The notes: generated from the letters alone by a model not told the origin. 6,308 bases of DNA from Patescibacteria group bacterium (GCA_018818345.1 JAHISI010000027.1:1-6308), one strand, 5' to 3'; shown: positions 1-6,308, counted from the stretch's first letter. Numbers and translations are program-made.

Positions 1-426
1 GAATCATTCCAATTGATGGCATCAAAGCATTTGGATATTGTTCAGATTCCAGTGTCAATCAAATACTTTAATGGAAGAAAGTCACGAGTGGTAAAAAGTA
101 TCTTAAACTTCATAACCGTATCCAGTTTCAATATCCTAAGGGCCTTTAGAGACTTTGCACCATTGAAATTCTTTGGATTACTATCATTCATACCATTTGT
201 AATAGGTATGCTTTGTGTCATATTCATACTCATACATTGGCTTGCAACAGGAGACTTTTCACCATACAAATTCGTAGGTTTTACAGGTATATACCTAATC
301 TCTCTTTCAATAATTATCCTCATAGTAGCAATACTCTCAGATATGCTTGGGAGGATGCTGAATAATCAGGAGAAGATACTTTACTATACAAAGAAAGAAC
401 ACTATTCTAAATTCAAGAAGAAATAA
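1..426 (+). CDS. GT2 glycosyltransferase, polyprenyl-phosphate sugar synthase-like (5'-truncated)
   Basis: The frame is open from base 1 to the TAA at 424-426, so 141 C-terminal residues are visible; the internal TTG/ATG at 13-18 are not the true start. The fragment matches the tail of dolichol-phosphate-mannose-synthase-like GT2 enzymes. It starts with the end of the catalytic domain, including the IPVSIKYF strand (residues 16-23) and the GRKSR basic motif (25-29). An amphipathic RAFRDFAPLKFFG linker follows (47-59), then two hydrophobic helices at about 56-80 and 90-113 separated by a TGDFSPYKF turn, and finally a lysine-rich tail. The catalytic DxD region lies upstream of the window. Such enzymes transfer a sugar from a nucleotide donor to polyprenyl phosphate at the cytoplasmic face. 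The next gene starts 2 bp after the stop. The GT-C enzymes downstream are candidate users of its lipid-linked product (inference). The family is fairly certain; the sugar and lipid are unknown. Confidence 0.85.
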   Translation, partial: ESFQLMASKHLDIVQIPVSIKYFNGRKSRVVKSILNFITVSSFNILRAFRDFAPLKFFGLLSFIPFVIGMLCVIFILIHWLATGDFSPYKFVGFTGIYLISLSIIILIVAILSDMLGRMLNNQEKILYYTKKEHYSKFKKK

Positions 427-428
427 TC

Positions 429-1469
429 ATGAATGTCCTTATTTCCATCTCACATCCCGCTTGGGTACACCAATTTCACAACATAATATGGCTATTAGAG
501 GAACGTGGACATAATGTAAAGGTTTTGGTTGTAAAAAAGGATAGAAATTGGGAAATTCTAGATGAATACAAGATTACATATACAATTGTTGGAAATAGTA
601 CAGGTAAGAACAAGATAGAAAAAGCATTCATATTAGTTACTTCAACATTTAGACATTGGATTGAGGCTGTGAAATTCAAGACAGATGTTTTGATTGGTCG
701 TCCATCTCCAATGATGGCAATGACAGCATTTCTAATTGGTAAAAAGAATATTGCATACTGTGATACAGAAAGATCTGTAGAATCTTTGTTCTTCTCAAAA
801 CTTTTCTCATACAAGTTACTTACCCCTATGCTTTACAGAAAAGATCTGGGTAAGAAACAGATGAGAATAGAAACATTCAAAGAACTCTTCTATCTTCATC
901 CTCATTACTTTAAACCTAATCCTAAGGATTTGGAATTAGTTGGTATGAAGGAAGGGGACAATTTCTCATTTATTAGGTTTGTAGCATGGAATGCTAGTCA
1001 TGATCTTGGGCACAAGGGGTTTACTAATGAACAGAAGATGGAGATCATTAAACATTTGGAGAAGTATGGGAAGGTATTGGTATCTTCGGAGGAAGTACTA
1101 CCAAAGGAGTTTGATAAATATATTATAAAGGTGCCTCATACAAAATTGCATAGTATTATGTCATATGCTCAGCTTTTTGTAGGAGATGGATTAACAATGG
1201 GAGCGGAATGTGTAGTTATGGGAGTACATGCGATATTCACAAGTGAATTATCTTCGGGTGCCTCCGATGAAATGGAGAACAGATACGACCTGATGTATTC
1301 AATAACGGATAGGGAGCATATGGTAGAGAAAACAAAGGCTAAGATAGATGAGCTTCTTAAAGATCCTAAGATTGTTGAAAAGGGGCATGCAAAGCTTAAG
1401 AAGTTGTTGGAAGACAAAAAAGATGTAAACAAGTGGTGGGTAGATTATTTGGAGGAAGAGATGAAGTAA
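429..1469 (+). CDS. DUF354 family protein (GT-B / UDP-GlcNAc 2-epimerase-like)
   Basis: This 346-residue protein has no signal peptide or membrane helix and is of normal length for DUF354 (PF04007), a family in archaea and bacteria that resembles the GT-B fold of UDP-GlcNAc 2-epimerases. Family landmarks are the N-terminal ISHPAWVHQFHN strand-loop (7-18), RPSP (91-94), YCDTER (110-115), YLHPHYFKP (155-163), the signature RFVAWNASHDLGHKGF (183-198), and GDGLTMGAECVVMGVHAI (252-269), the equivalent of the sugar-nucleotide-binding C-terminal half. The C-terminus is charged and helical. The ATG at 429 lies 2 bp after the preceding stop and has no convincing Shine-Dalgarno, only A/G-rich sequence, so translation may depend on the upstream gene. 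The next gene overlaps its stop. No DUF354 reaction is assigned here. Given its neighbours it probably acts on, or transfers, a nucleotide-activated sugar (inference). The family call is strong; the function is open. Confidence 0.88.
   Translation: MNVLISISHPAWVHQFHNIIWLLEERGHNVKVLVVKKDRNWEILDEYKITYTIVGNSTGKNKIEKAFILVTSTFRHWIEAVKFKTDVLIGRPSPMMAMTAFLIGKKNIAYCDTERSVESLFFSKLFSYKLLTPMLYRKDLGKKQMRIETFKELFYLHPHYFKPNPKDLELVGMKEGDNFSFIRFVAWNASHDLGHKGFTNEQKMEIIKHLEKYGKVLVSSEEVLPKEFDKYIIKVPHTKLHSIMSYAQLFVGDGLTMGAECVVMGVHAIFTSELSSGASDEMENRYDLMYSITDREHMVEKTKAKIDELLKDPKIVEKGHAKLKKLLEDKKDVNKWWVDYLEEEMK
1451..1460 (+). promoter_or_regulatory. Purine-rich Shine-Dalgarno-like site for the GT4 gene
   Basis: GGAGGAAGAG lies inside the end of the DUF354 gene. 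The GGAGG core ends 13 nt before the ATG at 1469, which is longer than the usual spacing; the following AAGAG part sits closer. It is the only strong Shine-Dalgarno-like sequence at any gene start in the window. It also encodes Leu-Glu-Glu-Glu codons, so it could be a coincidence of an acidic C-terminus. Confidence 0.4.
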
Positions 1470-1471
1470 TG
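1467..1471 (+). promoter_or_regulatory. TAATG stop/start overlap, DUF354 to GT4
   Basis: The last base of the DUF354 TAA stop is the first base of the GT4 ATG. This arrangement is typical of translational coupling by termination and re-initiation, which would keep the two proteins in a similar ratio. The overlap is seen directly; the coupling is inferred. Confidence 0.6.
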
Positions 1472-2653
1472 AACACAAGTGAGAAGAATCTATTAATTCT
1501 TTCGCATACTTACAATAGCTTCATTAAAGATCAGGTCGAAATAATCGCAAAGGACTTCAAAAAGGTATATGTTTTAGTTAGATATCAGCCAATAGCCGAG
1601 CTCTCCAAGTACATCCCATTGTCATATGTTAAGTCTAGGGCGAAGTACTCGAAGCAATACTCAATAGATTTGTCTAATCTCCCTGGGAATGTTGAGGTTA
1701 CTCCAGTTCCTCTCTGGTATTTACCATTTAAATCACTTTACTATTCAGTAGGCAAACAACATGCAAGAGCAGTATTAAATATCATTAAGAAAAAGAAAAT
1801 CAAATTCGATTTGATTCATGCTCATTTTGGTTGGAGTGCGGGTTATGCAGGTATGAGAGTAAAAGAAAGATATAACAAGCCATTGATAATCACTGCTCAT
1901 GGATATGATGTATATGATTTACCTTTTAGGAATGAGAAATTTAATAAAACTCTTAAGAAGGTGTACACAAGTGCGGATAAAGTGATTACAGTAAGCGACA
2001 AAAATCGTCAGTATTTAACAAAACTTGGAGTTGAGAATGTTTCAGTATTACCAAATGGATATTCAAAAGAGATTTTCTATCACAAAGATCAAAAAATATG
2101 CCGTGAGGAATTGGGCTTGCCAATGAATAGGAAACTTATCTTTACTATTGGGAACTTAGAGAAAGTGAAAGGGTATGAATATTTAATAGATGCTTTAAAT
2201 ATTGTTAAGAAAAAATATCCAGATATATTACTACTACATATTGGTGGAGGACCTCTGGAGAGCGTACTAAAGCAAAAAGTGAAAAATTTAGGATTGGAGA
2301 ATGAGTACAGATTCTTGGGCAAGAAACCACATAGTGAATTAGTTAATTATTTCGGAGCATGTGATAGCTTCATTTCATCAAGTTTGAATGAAGGGAATCC
2401 AACGGTGATGTTTGAATCATTAGCATGTGGTAAGCCATTCATTGGTACTAAAGTGGGTGGAGTTCCTGAAATTATCAATTCTCCTGATTATGGTTTGCTT
2501 GCTGATCCAGGAGATTCTGTATTTCTAGCAGATAATATATTAAAATCTTTAGATACAAAATGGGATACCCAAAGAATATTGCAATATTCCAAACAATTCT
2601 CTTGGGAAAATATATCTAAAAAGATTTTGAATATATATACAGAAGTTTTGTAA
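1469..2653 (+). CDS. GT4-family glycosyltransferase (GT-B fold)
   Basis: This 394-residue cytosolic protein is of typical GT4 length. The N-terminal acceptor half contains HAHFGW (117-122) and TAHGYDVY (142-149). The linker strand has VLPNGY (193-198). The C-terminal donor-binding half has IGNLEKVKGYEYLI (227-240), the G...K.KG phosphate-binding motif, then HIGGGPL (257-263) and the EX7E motif with E308 and E316 within NEGNPTVMFE, followed by ACGKP and VGGVPEII. All expected catalytic and binding positions appear intact, so it should be an active retaining transferase using a nucleotide sugar. The ATG at 1469 was chosen because it overlaps the preceding stop and because homology begins there (NLLILSHTYNSF). 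An in-frame GTG at 1433 would add 12 residues that only restate the neighbour's coding sequence in another frame. It probably extends a lipid-linked or surface glycan in the cytoplasm. Donor and acceptor cannot be predicted. Confidence 0.93.
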   Translation: MNTSEKNLLILSHTYNSFIKDQVEIIAKDFKKVYVLVRYQPIAELSKYIPLSYVKSRAKYSKQYSIDLSNLPGNVEVTPVPLWYLPFKSLYYSVGKQHARAVLNIIKKKKIKFDLIHAHFGWSAGYAGMRVKERYNKPLIITAHGYDVYDLPFRNEKFNKTLKKVYTSADKVITVSDKNRQYLTKLGVENVSVLPNGYSKEIFYHKDQKICREELGLPMNRKLIFTIGNLEKVKGYEYLIDALNIVKKKYPDILLLHIGGGPLESVLKQKVKNLGLENEYRFLGKKPHSELVNYFGACDSFISSSLNEGNPTVMFESLACGKPFIGTKVGGVPEIINSPDYGLLADPGDSVFLADNILKSLDTKWDTQRILQYSKQFSWENISKKILNIYTEVL

Positions 2654-2655
2654 TG
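2651..2655 (+). promoter_or_regulatory. TAATG stop/start overlap, GT4 to first GT-C gene
   Basis: The stop and start share one base. The preceding 30 bases (an AT-rich stretch with tatatatac and gttttg) contain no Shine-Dalgarno, so re-initiation after the GT4 gene is the simplest way to start the next protein (inference). Confidence 0.6.
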
Positions 2656-4443
2656 CAATCAATCAAAGAGTTCCTCAAAAAATATGGAATATACATTCTA
2701 ATTGCATCATGTTTGATTCTTGGTCTCTCATTCTTGTATTTCAAAAACGCGACATTAGATGATGATCTCTATTTGTTTGAAACTTCAATAATGACAGAGG
2801 CGCTAAAGAGAGGAGAATGGATAGGGAATTATGCTGTTGGTACTCATGGATTCCTATTCAAATTGCCGGTAGCGCTGGCCTTTCTACTCACTGGTTCCTC
2901 ACTGGCTGTAGCTACGATATGGAATATATTGTTAGCATGTCTTTCAATCTATCTCTTCTATATTTTTCTTAAAAAATATTTTAGTCAGACGTATGCACTC
3001 TTAGGAACTCTGCTTCTTTTTGCAAATTTTCAGTTTATTCTTAATCTCCCAACATATATGCGAGAAGTCCCTGTATTTCTTGCTGTGATTGTGTTCCTTA
3101 ATCTAATTGCATACAAAAAGCCTTATTGGACGGTTGGATTAAGTCTCTTACTGATGTTTGATGCTAAAGAATATGTCATGTATATGATTCTTCCTGCCTA
3201 TCTTTTATATATATTTTTCCAGGAATGGAAAGGATTTAATGTTAAGACACTTTGGGTATATATTAAATCGTATACCCAGGTTTTGTTGCCAACAATTGTT
3301 TTTATTACTCTGATGATTACTACTCCGATAATACCAATAAATGCATATGCACTTTCAGTTATTCCAGGTGTTACAGAGGGTGGAGTTGCTTACAATTTAA
3401 AACACTTTGATACAGGGATAGCTACGATAAATAGGATAGATCTTGATGCTTCTGAGATACCAATGCTTTTTAATAATGACACTGTCGTTGGAAAAGTTTT
3501 AAATACGGGAATGGAATATTTTGGGAAGTTAATCTATCCTCGTAGTTTCTCTTTCCTCTCTGTTCCTAAGATTATATTTTTCCCAGCATTGTTAACAAGT
3601 ATAATGATGTTCAAGAATGCTATCAAAAAGAAAGATTCATTATTCATATCTTTGGCTCTAATCCTATGGAGCTTTATTTCCATCTTTATTCTTCGTGCTT
3701 CTTTTGATCGATATCTGTTTCCAATACTTCCAGTAATCTTCTTTTTCTTTGTAATATTTATTAAAGATATTGTAAAAGAGAAGAGGAAATTTGTCACAAT
3801 ACTTGTTACTACATTGTTACTTACAATTGCGGGTTTGTTTTTTGAGGTTGATTATCTTTGGATAAAGATAGCATTAAATGTGGCTGTTGTTGCAATGTAC
3901 CTTCTTTACTATTTCTATAATGCGAAATTTAAGCATTTATATATATGGATTGTTTCTATACTAAGTGTGATTACATTCTCTGTGATAGCATTCTTCTATT
4001 ATGCTAATGGACAGATACACCAGTATCTTTTGTGGGGGAATGATTATGAGGTAAAGAAAGTGGTAAAACTGTTTGATAATGATGAAAAGATTCTAATGAA
4101 TGATCCAGGTTGGGATATCTTGGTAAAGGTGTATAGGGGTGATAATAGGTATGATCCTGAATGGAAATGGAAGCTGAGTAAGTGGGTTCCAAGACAAAGT
4201 GAGCTTAAGATGTTTGAAAAACTTGACTCATTTGTTATTTCTGGTAAAACTATAGAAGCAGATAGGACAAGAATATTGAAGAGTGGGATAGATAAGGTTG
4301 TATTAGCGGTATCTACTGTGGAGGGAAACCCATTTATACATCAGGATAGGTTAGAAAAGTATTTGAAAGCAGATTGGCTTTCATTATCTGATACTGTAGA
4401 GCTTAAAAACAAAATAATATACATTTTTGAAGTAGTAAAATAA
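2653..4443 (+). CDS. GT-C membrane glycosyltransferase, ArnT/PMT-like (first tandem copy)
   Basis: This 596-residue integral membrane protein starts with a signal-anchor-like helix (13-30). The first external loop follows with an acidic pair D36-D37, the DE/DxD position of GT-C enzymes. Next come E43, GEW (54-56) and HGFLFKLP (65-72), whose K70 corresponds to the KPP lysine of ArnT-type transferases. Further hydrophobic segments lie at about 83-107, 112-130, 138-155, 158-190, 208-225, 305-322, 329-349, 354-370, 380-397, 402-421 and 430-449. Other landmarks are PTYMRE (133-138), DAKEYV (170-175), a large loop 231-294 with HF (251-252) and TVVG (277-280), YPRSFSFLSV (295-304) and ILRAS..RYLFPILP (346-360). 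A soluble domain (about 450-596) carries EWKWKLS (503-509). GT-C enzymes of this kind transfer sugars from polyprenyl-phosphate donors on the outer membrane face. It is paralogous to the next gene. Family-level call only; the acceptor could be a lipid, glycan or protein. Confidence 0.82.
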   Translation: MQSIKEFLKKYGIYILIASCLILGLSFLYFKNATLDDDLYLFETSIMTEALKRGEWIGNYAVGTHGFLFKLPVALAFLLTGSSLAVATIWNILLACLSIYLFYIFLKKYFSQTYALLGTLLLFANFQFILNLPTYMREVPVFLAVIVFLNLIAYKKPYWTVGLSLLLMFDAKEYVMYMILPAYLLYIFFQEWKGFNVKTLWVYIKSYTQVLLPTIVFITLMITTPIIPINAYALSVIPGVTEGGVAYNLKHFDTGIATINRIDLDASEIPMLFNNDTVVGKVLNTGMEYFGKLIYPRSFSFLSVPKIIFFPALLTSIMMFKNAIKKKDSLFISLALILWSFISIFILRASFDRYLFPILPVIFFFFVIFIKDIVKEKRKFVTILVTTLLLTIAGLFFEVDYLWIKIALNVAVVAMYLLYYFYNAKFKHLYIWIVSILSVITFSVIAFFYYANGQIHQYLLWGNDYEVKKVVKLFDNDEKILMNDPGWDILVKVYRGDNRYDPEWKWKLSKWVPRQSELKMFEKLDSFVISGKTIEADRTRILKSGIDKVVLAVSTVEGNPFIHQDRLEKYLKADWLSLSDTVELKNKIIYIFEVVK

Positions 4444-4445
4444 TG
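4441..4445 (+). promoter_or_regulatory. TAATG stop/start overlap between the two GT-C genes
   Basis: This is the third identical one-base overlap in a row. Upstream sequence is A/T-rich with only a weak GAAG, and no proper Shine-Dalgarno. Coupled translation of the two paralogues is inferred. Confidence 0.6.
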
Positions 4446-6308
4446 AAATTTAGTTTCTCGAAGATTTTTGAAAAAATTAAGAAGCGTCCTGACATTGTTT
4501 TCTACGTATTTTTAGGTTTTTATTTCCTCTTTATGATCTTTATCTCTAACTTTAGAGATATGATTAAGGATGAGGCTTTGTATTACAGAGAGACCTATCT
4601 TATGTCTGAGTTGATACGTAATGGTATATGGTTTGGTGATTATGGTGTTGGCTTACATGGGTTTTTGTTTAAACTTCCTCCTGCATTAATCTTTTTAATT
4701 ACAGGGCCATCAATTGATGTTGTAACAATCTATAACGTTATATTAAGTATTGGAGTTGGTTTCTTCTTTTACAGGTTTGTAAAATTGTTCTTGAAGAATG
4801 GTTGGTATGCATTTTTTGCAACGGTATTTTTAATGACTAATTTTCATTTTGTTATTAGTACTCCTACGTATCTAAGGGAGATTCCATCTCTTTTGATTAT
4901 TATTATGTTTATGTGGGGTGTGCTTAAGAATTGGAATAAGTGGTATATGTCTCTTGTGTTTGTACTTTTGTTAGATACTAAGGAGTATGTGTTTTTGGTT
5001 TTTGTTATTGTTTATGTATTATGGTTGTTCATTACATGTAAGGAAAAGAGGTTCTTTAAGAAGGTATGGGAGGTGTTTAAACAGTGTTTGATTGTGTTTA
5101 TTCCTTCTTTGATTTGGATAGTTTTGATGTTTTTTACAAGTATAATACCAGTGAATATGTTTTTGGCTTCTACGGTTGGGTTGGTGCAAGATGGACTCTT
5201 GTATACGATAAGGCATTTTCAAGCTGGTTTGACGACTCTAAATCTAATTGATAACGGGAAGACAATAAAGGGGGTCGCAACAGATGCTGTATATGCTTCA
5301 ACCGTGGTAGGTCAGGAAGGTTCCCAACATGTATCTATTTTCTCTTCTGTAATACCTACTATCAACTTAATTATTTCATACATAGGGAAAATTTTATACC
5401 CTCGTACTTTCTCATTCCTTTCTGTTACAAAAGTCGTAATTTTCCCAACGCTTTTCGCAAGTTTTTGGGTTTTAATCAACTATCTGAAGAAAAAGATCAA
5501 GATGGAGCCGATTTTTGTTTTTTCAAGTTTACTTTATTTAATATGGATAATTTTCTACATCCTAAGAGCCTCACACGGAAGATACTTGCTACCAATAGTT
5601 CCAGCGATATCAGTCATGATGATATATACTTTGTTTTTCTCGAAATTTACTAAGAATCAGCGTCTATCTGTGTTAATGGGTACAGGTTTGTTTATGATTG
5701 CGGGTTTCTTCTTTGAAGAGTCATATCTGATTGAAAAAGTTATTCTTGAAACCACTCTTTTCGCTATTCTGTGTATTACATTCTTTAAACCGAAACTGAG
5801 ATATTGGAAATATATTTTCTTAACATTGGTTACGAGTGCCGCATTTGGAGTGGCTATACTTTTTTCATATACTCAGGGACAAATAAGTGGATATATAAAT
5901 TGGGGGAAGAATAGAGAGGTGGAACAGATTGTTAAGGCCTTGCCACAGGGGGATCTTTACTGGATAAACATTGCGGACAATCTTAATGTCTTAGCGGTTT
6001 TAAATGATGAAACCAATTCTGCGGTTGAATGGAAGTGGTCTTTAAGCGATGATATCAAGGAAGCGAAGGATATGAAGACTTTTGGCTCAAGCTATGGATA
6101 TGGCTTGAGTATTGTTGATCTTCCTTCCTTTAGAGTGTCGCTGAGAGAACACGGAATAAAACATATTGTTTTTGTTAAATCGACTATTCAAGGAGAAGCG
6201 TTCGCACAACAAGAATGGTTGGCAGATTTCTTAACTCGAAAATGGCTCAAACTCACAGATACAATTCCTTTGCAGGGGAAGATAATATATACCTTCGATG
6301 TAGTAGAA
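4443..6308 (+). CDS. GT-C membrane glycosyltransferase, ArnT/PMT-like (second tandem copy, 3' end outside window)
   Basis: An ATG overlapping the previous stop opens a frame of 622 codons with no stop before the window edge. Alignment with the preceding paralogue puts its last visible residues (KIIYTFDVVE) opposite that protein's C-terminus (KIIYIFEVVK), so the true stop is probably within a few codons. Shared features: first helix (17-35), D43-E44 in loop 1, E50, GVGLHGFLFKLPPA (68-81) with K77, PTYLRE (141-146), DTKEYV (178-183), HF (258-259), TVVG (287-290), YPRTFSFLSV (319-328), ILRAS..RYLLPIVP (373-387) and EWKWSLS (529-535). It has about 12-13 hydrophobic segments, then a soluble C-terminal domain from about 477. 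Relative to the first copy it has roughly 14 extra residues just after TVVG. It is predicted to transfer a sugar from polyprenyl phosphate on the external face. Divergence suggests a different donor or acceptor from its twin (inference). Confidence 0.82.
   Translation, partial: MKFSFSKIFEKIKKRPDIVFYVFLGFYFLFMIFISNFRDMIKDEALYYRETYLMSELIRNGIWFGDYGVGLHGFLFKLPPALIFLITGPSIDVVTIYNVILSIGVGFFFYRFVKLFLKNGWYAFFATVFLMTNFHFVISTPTYLREIPSLLIIIMFMWGVLKNWNKWYMSLVFVLLLDTKEYVFLVFVIVYVLWLFITCKEKRFFKKVWEVFKQCLIVFIPSLIWIVLMFFTSIIPVNMFLASTVGLVQDGLLYTIRHFQAGLTTLNLIDNGKTIKGVATDAVYASTVVGQEGSQHVSIFSSVIPTINLIISYIGKILYPRTFSFLSVTKVVIFPTLFASFWVLINYLKKKIKMEPIFVFSSLLYLIWIIFYILRASHGRYLLPIVPAISVMMIYTLFFSKFTKNQRLSVLMGTGLFMIAGFFFEESYLIEKVILETTLFAILCITFFKPKLRYWKYIFLTLVTSAAFGVAILFSYTQGQISGYINWGKNREVEQIVKALPQGDLYWINIADNLNVLAVLNDETNSAVEWKWSLSDDIKEAKDMKTFGSSYGYGLSIVDLPSFRVSLREHGIKHIVFVKSTIQGEAFAQQEWLADFLTRKWLKLTDTIPLQGKIIYTFDVVE
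6086..6109 (+). repeat. Small inverted repeat inside the second GT-C gene
   Basis: The left arm CTCAAGCTAT (6086-6095) pairs with ATGGCTTGAG (6100-6109), with one G-T wobble and a four-base GGAT loop. The outer seven base pairs are perfect. It lies within codons for the soluble C-terminal domain (around residues 548-556) and is not followed by a T-run, so it does not resemble an intrinsic terminator. It may be chance. Confidence 0.35.

Noticed and set aside
42..323. Reverse-strand open frame
   Set aside because: It lies fully antisense to the GT2 gene, and its protein has no recognisable domain; a shadow of low-complexity codon use.
13..426. A complete small membrane protein starting at TTG 13 or ATG 16
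   Set aside because: The frame is open to base 1, and the sequence matches the C-terminal end of a GT2 enzyme, so this is a truncated gene rather than a full small protein.
476..1432. Reverse-strand open frames at 476-814 and 1169-1432
   Set aside because: Both are antisense to the DUF354 gene and resemble no family; no start signal or independent context.
1433..1468. N-terminal extension of the GT4 gene from GTG 1433
   Set aside because: The extra 12 residues overlap the DUF354 coding sequence, and GT4 homology begins near the ATG at 1469, which forms the same TAATG junction as the next genes.
2089..4192. Reverse-strand open frames at 2089-2322, 3534-3797 and 4004-4192
   Set aside because: They are antisense shadows of the GT4 and first GT-C genes with biased, non-protein-like composition.
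5019..5222. Reverse-strand open frame
   Set aside because: It is antisense to a very G/T-rich part of the second GT-C gene, which depletes stop codons on the opposite strand by chance.
5465..5653. Plus-strand open frame in another phase
   Set aside because: The real frame from 4443 runs through this region and aligns with the first GT-C gene, so it is neither a frameshift nor a separate gene.
6086..6122. Intrinsic terminator at the hairpin
   Set aside because: It sits inside coding sequence, and no T-run follows the stem.
4443..6308. Pseudogene or frameshift in the last gene because no stop is seen
   Set aside because: The reading frame is uninterrupted and aligns to the paralogue up to its C-terminus; the missing stop is explained by the window edge.
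1..6308. CRISPR arrays, insertion sequences, tRNA/rRNA genes, promoters
   Set aside because: Reading both strands showed no regularly spaced repeats, transposase-like protein, cloverleaf or non-coding gap; the longest intergenic space is 2 bp.

Overview
The window is about 35% G+C (hand count over a sample of lines) and completely packed with genes. Five plus-strand genes run head to tail, with at most 2 bp between any two. The first is cut by the left edge and the last runs off the right edge. No RNA gene, mobile element, CRISPR array, promoter or terminator is visible, so the window looks like the interior of one operon. Taxonomy cannot be fixed from this sequence. Low G+C, minimal spacing, TAATG start/stop overlaps and a DUF354 protein among glycosyltransferases fit candidate-phyla-radiation (Patescibacteria-like) bacteria or some archaea. 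No in-frame TGA occurs in roughly 2,100 codons, and all four visible stops are TAA, so the standard code applies.

Layout, left to right: (1) 1-426, the C-terminal part of a GT2 glycosyltransferase of the polyprenyl-phosphate (dolichol-phosphate-mannose-synthase-like) type, with two membrane helices. (2) 429-1469, a DUF354 protein of GT-B / UDP-GlcNAc-2-epimerase-like type. (3) 1469-2653, a GT4-family cytosolic glycosyltransferase. (4) 2653-4443 and (5) 4443-6308, two tandem, diverged paralogues of a GT-C polytopic membrane glycosyltransferase (ArnT/PMT-like). Each paralogue has about 12-13 membrane segments and a soluble C-terminal domain of roughly 145 residues.

Inferred teamwork: the GT2 enzyme would load a sugar on polyprenyl phosphate on the cytoplasmic face. 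The GT4 enzyme, and perhaps the DUF354 protein, would build a glycan from nucleotide sugars in the cytoplasm. The two GT-C enzymes would use lipid-phosphate-linked sugars to decorate a glycan, lipid or protein on the outer face of the membrane. This is a cell-surface glycan or glycoprotein assembly locus. Substrates and acceptors cannot be read from the sequence.

The individual families are known. The points most worth a second look are the tandem GT-C pair, the DUF354 protein in this setting, the chain of three identical TAATG junctions mostly without Shine-Dalgarno sequences, and a base-composition switch in the last gene that falls at an indel between the two paralogues.
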